From: Sedimentibacter hydroxybenzoicus DSM 7310
Lineage (GTDB): Bacteria; Bacillota; Clostridia; Tissierellales; Sedimentibacteraceae
DNA length: 64,000 bases
Assembly (NCBI RefSeq): GCF_013403245.1
Contig: NZ_JACBNQ010000017.1
Coordinates: forward strand, 16,169 to 80,168
Direction: 5' to 3'
Shown here piece after piece: positions 61,686 to 64,000 of the stretch. The first letter of the stretch is position 1. Each line of letters starts with the position of its first letter. The notes under the pieces are model-generated. The model had not been told where the DNA came from and ran no database searches. It saw only the letters and a list, made by a program, of their open reading frames with translations. The position numbers were made by a program, and so were the translations under genes.

Positions 61686-63017
61686 TTATTCTATTGCTTC
61701 AGGATTTATAAATTCCGGCGGATAAATAACTCCGGTTTTGTCTTCGCCGTTTACAGATATTATTATGCCGTCAGTGTGAGGCAATGTCGTAAAAGTATAA
61801 GCTAAAGATTCAATCATCATTTGTTTTAAATCTTCCCTATCCTTGTAGGCGCTCAAAAAACTATCATTAAAATTTAGTGTAATTATGGTACCCTGCTTAG
61901 TTACATCGTTTAACACAACATTTTTCGGTATTGGGCTTACACCATAAGAAAGCTTAATATCTTTGTATACATCAAACAATTTTTGTGCCTGAATTTCAAC
62001 CGTATCACTTGCAAGTATACCTGATGATTGTGTATCTATCTGATAATCAAACAAGTAATATCTGCCATCTATTTTATATGCCATGTAAAGCAAATAATTT
62101 CTTTCAATATTCGGCAACAAATTTATTGCTTCACCGGAACGTTCATGAAAATACGTATCTACTTTTTTTCTGTCAACAGTAAAGGTTATACTGTGTATCG
62201 GCCAATATCTGTCCACATCAAAAATTGTTTTTACGAATGATTCATAAGCTAAAGACGAACCGGCACTCCCTTCATTATAGGCCGTGTATGAGCTTGGTAT
62301 GTCTATAACTACATTGCCGTTATTGTATGTTGTATTTGTTACATCTTTTATAACAGTTCGCATCTTGCTGCTTAACGGACCGTTTTGAAGCTGCTCTATA
62401 GCCATTCTTGTAATGGATTTATCCTCAACAACAAAACGTGTTACAGGGATTAAAGCATCTGAATTCTCTGTCGCAAAATAAAGGGTCAAGCCTTTTGTAC
62501 CCGTAGGTGCTTGCGTTTTAGCCGGATAATATGTGCCTGCCGTGTCATAGGTTACATTTACCGAAATTGAAGAATTATCCGAATTTGCAATAAGATTGGA
62601 ATTAAATACAAAGCTGTAAGTACCGTCCTCCAAGCCTAAACTTTCTTGACTTATATCCAGACTTGTAACTATGGGATTATTCTTATTCACTATAATAGAC
62701 ATATTAACGGAAGGTGATACTGATTCAAGTTTTTCAACGCCTTTTCTAATTAAGCTGTTTTCTTTATATATATCAACAGTAAAAATACTGTTTGAAACAC
62801 TTTTAGTAACCACTTCATTATCTGATTGGTGGTGTATTGTTATTGATTCAGGATTTAATAAATTATATTCTTCAGTAATTAATTTTAAATCATTTATTTC
62901 TTCCGGAGTTTCTATTTCTATTGTTCCTCTGTAATCAATGGGAGCAAGATTGAATAGATATGTGGAAGAAAATAAACCTATCAAGCTAAGTATAATAATA
63001 TTGTTGAATATTTTCAT
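61686..63017 (-). CDS. GerMN-domain protein (spore germination/sporulation type)
   Basis: A 443-residue protein with an N-terminal signal peptide or anchor (~residues 5-25, no lipobox Cys). Two GerMN domains follow: the first contains LTLYFATENSDALIPVTRF and AIEQLQNGP, the second LLYMAYKIDGRYYLFDYQI-like and LNFNDSFLSAY. GerM proteins act in sporulation and germination at the spore envelope. This supports a spore-forming or formerly spore-forming host. Confidence 0.82.
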   Translation of the reverse strand: MKIFNNIIILSLIGLFSSTYLFNLAPIDYRGTIEIETPEEINDLKLITEEYNLLNPESITIHHQSDNEVVTKSVSNSIFTVDIYKENSLIRKGVEKLESVSPSVNMSIIVNKNNPIVTSLDISQESLGLEDGTYSFVFNSNLIANSDNSSISVNVTYDTAGTYYPAKTQAPTGTKGLTLYFATENSDALIPVTRFVVEDKSITRMAIEQLQNGPLSSKMRTVIKDVTNTTYNNGNVVIDIPSSYTAYNEGSAGSSLAYESFVKTIFDVDRYWPIHSITFTVDRKKVDTYFHERSGEAINLLPNIERNYLLYMAYKIDGRYYLFDYQIDTQSSGILASDTVEIQAQKLFDVYKDIKLSYGVSPIPKNVVLNDVTKQGTIITLNFNDSFLSAYKDREDLKQMMIESLAYTFTTLPHTDGIIISVNGEDKTGVIYPPEFINPEAIE

Positions 63018-63223
63018 AACAATACCTCATTATTATTTTTAATGAATCTATTATATAACATTTCAATAAAAAAACAAAGTTTTTTATACAGGTTGCTGAA
63101 AAAGTCCCCCTGAGACCTTGTCGTTCAGATAATCAATCCTCAGAGACATAACTTTCAGGACATCAATATCAGTTTAACCATTTTATCATATAATATATAA
63201 AATAGGTTTTAGGGGTGAATAAT

Positions 63224-63538
63224 ATGGGCAGACGAGGCTGTGAACCTGAAATACCAAAAATAAACAGAAAATTTTATGATATTATTGAATTAGTATATAT
63301 TTTAAATAAATTATCTGATAAAAAATGTATGGATGAGCGTACAAGGCAATATCTCATAAGTATTTTAAAAGATATTGATTTTATGAAGTATAAATTCGAC
63401 AATTATAGATGTGAAGAACCACCAAAGAAATTTGATAAGATAGGCTGCAACGCTTATGATTGCTCCAGTCCCGATAATAAGAACAGTTTTATGGATCAAA
63501 TAATATTTTTTTTAAAATCATTAAATGATGAGGATTGA
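63224..63538 (+). CDS. Small soluble protein of unknown function (104 residues)
   Basis: A basic, Cys-containing protein (Cys at five to six positions), mainly helical in the middle (YDIIELVYILNKLSDKKCMD, 20 residues) with a Cys/Pro-rich stretch (YRCEEPPKKFDKIGCNAYDC, 20 residues). ATG 63224 has GGGGTGA upstream; the GTG at 63215 is part of that site. It precedes a hydrophobic repeat protein and may belong with spore-coat-like proteins. Family not recognised. Confidence 0.6.
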   Translation: MGRRGCEPEIPKINRKFYDIIELVYILNKLSDKKCMDERTRQYLISILKDIDFMKYKFDNYRCEEPPKKFDKIGCNAYDCSSPDNKNSFMDQIIFFLKSLNDED

Positions 63539-63598
63539 AGTAACACTTAAAAGGGGTAGTGAATAATATATAGAAAAATCAAATTTAGGAGGTTCTAT

Positions 63599-63817
63599 AT
63601 GTTTAACAATATATTAGGAGACAATGGGGATAACTTATTATTCTTCTTCTTGCTATTGGTAGTTTTATTCTGCTTCTGCGGCGGAGACGATGGATTATTA
63701 GGAGGAGTTGGCGGATTTGGTGACGACAGCAGCTTATTATTCTTCTTCTTGCTGTTAGTGGTATTATTCTGCAGCTGTGGAGACAGACTTGGTGGAATAG
63801 GCGGACGCGACTGCTAA
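63599..63817 (+). CDS. 72-residue protein with duplicated hydrophobic-Cys segment
   Basis: AGGAGG precedes the ATG. The segment LLFFFLLLVVLFC occurs twice (near residues 13 and 47), each followed by a Cys/Gly-rich tail (FCGGDDG and SCGDRLG) and preceded by Asp/Asn residues. At DNA level the two copies are nearly identical, so the duplication is recent or constrained. Such Gly-rich, Leu/Phe-run mini-proteins are common in spore-forming Clostridia; the function is not known. Confidence 0.7.
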   Translation: MFNNILGDNGDNLLFFFLLLVVLFCFCGGDDGLLGGVGGFGDDSSLLFFFLLLVVLFCSCGDRLGGIGGRDC

Positions 63818-63843
63818 TTGAACATAATTGAATTAAGTACTCC

Positions 63844-63900
63844 ATAAGCATACGATGACCCAGATTTGCGATTTGATGTGTCGCTTATACTGCAAGTGAA
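63844..63900 (-). repeat. Dispersed palindromic repeat, copy 6 (inverted)
   Basis: ATAAGCATACGATGACCCAG, ATTTGCGATTTGATGTGTCG, CTTATACTGCAAGTGAA is the inverse-strand version of the element at 38652 with a few changes. Confidence 0.7.
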
Positions 63901-63936
63901 AAACTTCCTGATTACTCAGGAAGTCAGGTTATTGAC

Positions 63937-63962
63937 AAACCCGCTAAAAATTAGCGGGTTTT
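63937..63962. terminator. Terminator near the window end
   Basis: AAACCCGCTAA and its perfect complement flank AAA, with T after the stem. A smaller hairpin (TTCCTGA/TCAGGAA) lies at 63905-63922. Confidence 0.75.
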
Positions 63963-64000
63963 CATAATAATTAAGGAAAGACACATGAAAAATCAATCTT

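Noticed and set aside
63088..63175. GTTGCTGAAAAAGTCC segment as an insertion-sequence end
   Set aside because: No matching inverted end, transposase or target duplication could be found.
63599..63817. Repeat pair considered as a CRISPR array
   Set aside because: Only two units, in frame and coding; no spacers or cas genes. No CRISPR array is seen anywhere in the window.

Overview
The window is AT-rich chromosomal DNA of a low-GC, Gram-positive anaerobe of the class Clostridia. This rests on AGGAGG-type ribosome binding sites, consensus sigma-A promoters, a serine T-box, a short SRP RNA, an [FeFe]-hydrogenase-like sensor, an aldehyde:ferredoxin oxidoreductase, many ferredoxin-type proteins and a GerMN spore-germination-type protein. 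Amino-acid fermentation genes (3-keto-5-aminohexanoate cleavage enzyme, C-S lyases) suggest a Sedimentibacter/Tissierellia-like bacterium, but that placement is only a guess.

Layout. 0-5 kb: a partial membrane-anchored protein, murF-ddl, and a sigma-54 activator. 5.4-9.2 kb: a sigma-54 promoter driving a symporter and two PLP-dependent sulfur amino acid enzymes. 9.3-12.9 kb: a BKACE enzyme, an aldehyde dehydrogenase and glpX. 12.9-16 kb: an H2/redox-sensing operon (2Fe-2S protein, HydS-type hydrogenase-PAS protein, PP2C phosphatase). 16-22 kb: housekeeping genes rho, rpmE, dnaX, ybaB, recR. 22-38 kb: an accessory stretch rich in GNAT acetyltransferases, gene relics and small regulatory pairs (PadR/DUF2812, ECF sigma/anti-sigma), with T-box-serS and a fluoride riboswitch controlling a cation/proton antiporter. 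A deleted relic of that riboswitch-antiporter unit lies 3.6 kb downstream.

38-46 kb: a tungsten/molybdenum aldehyde oxidoreductase operon with two TatA proteins, two Fe-S proteins, an XdhC-like protein and a MoeA-like protein. 46-49 kb: a probable iron-limitation module (DUF2325, DUF3793, flavodoxin) with three copies of a DtxR-type box, one in front of the DtxR/MntR-family regulator itself. 49-53 kb: acyltransferase, HD protein, IclR regulator and a duplicated-domain lipoprotein. 53-57.6 kb: a heterodimeric ABC exporter, the SRP RNA and an ECF-transporter S component.

57.7-61 kb: a compact unit with a UviA/TcdR-like sigma factor, a UviB/BhlA-like holin, an orphan LytTR response regulator, a small membrane protein and a 146-residue protein with a strongly hydrophobic hairpin. 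The sigma gene and the 146-residue gene share a promoter of the form TTTACA-N17-GTCYTT, unlike the sigma-A promoters here. This resembles a bacteriocin/toxin regulon and is the best candidate for an undescribed system. The window closes with a GerMN protein and two small proteins. A dispersed palindromic repeat of about 54 bp occurs, whole or in part, at least six times and has been absorbed into one reading frame.
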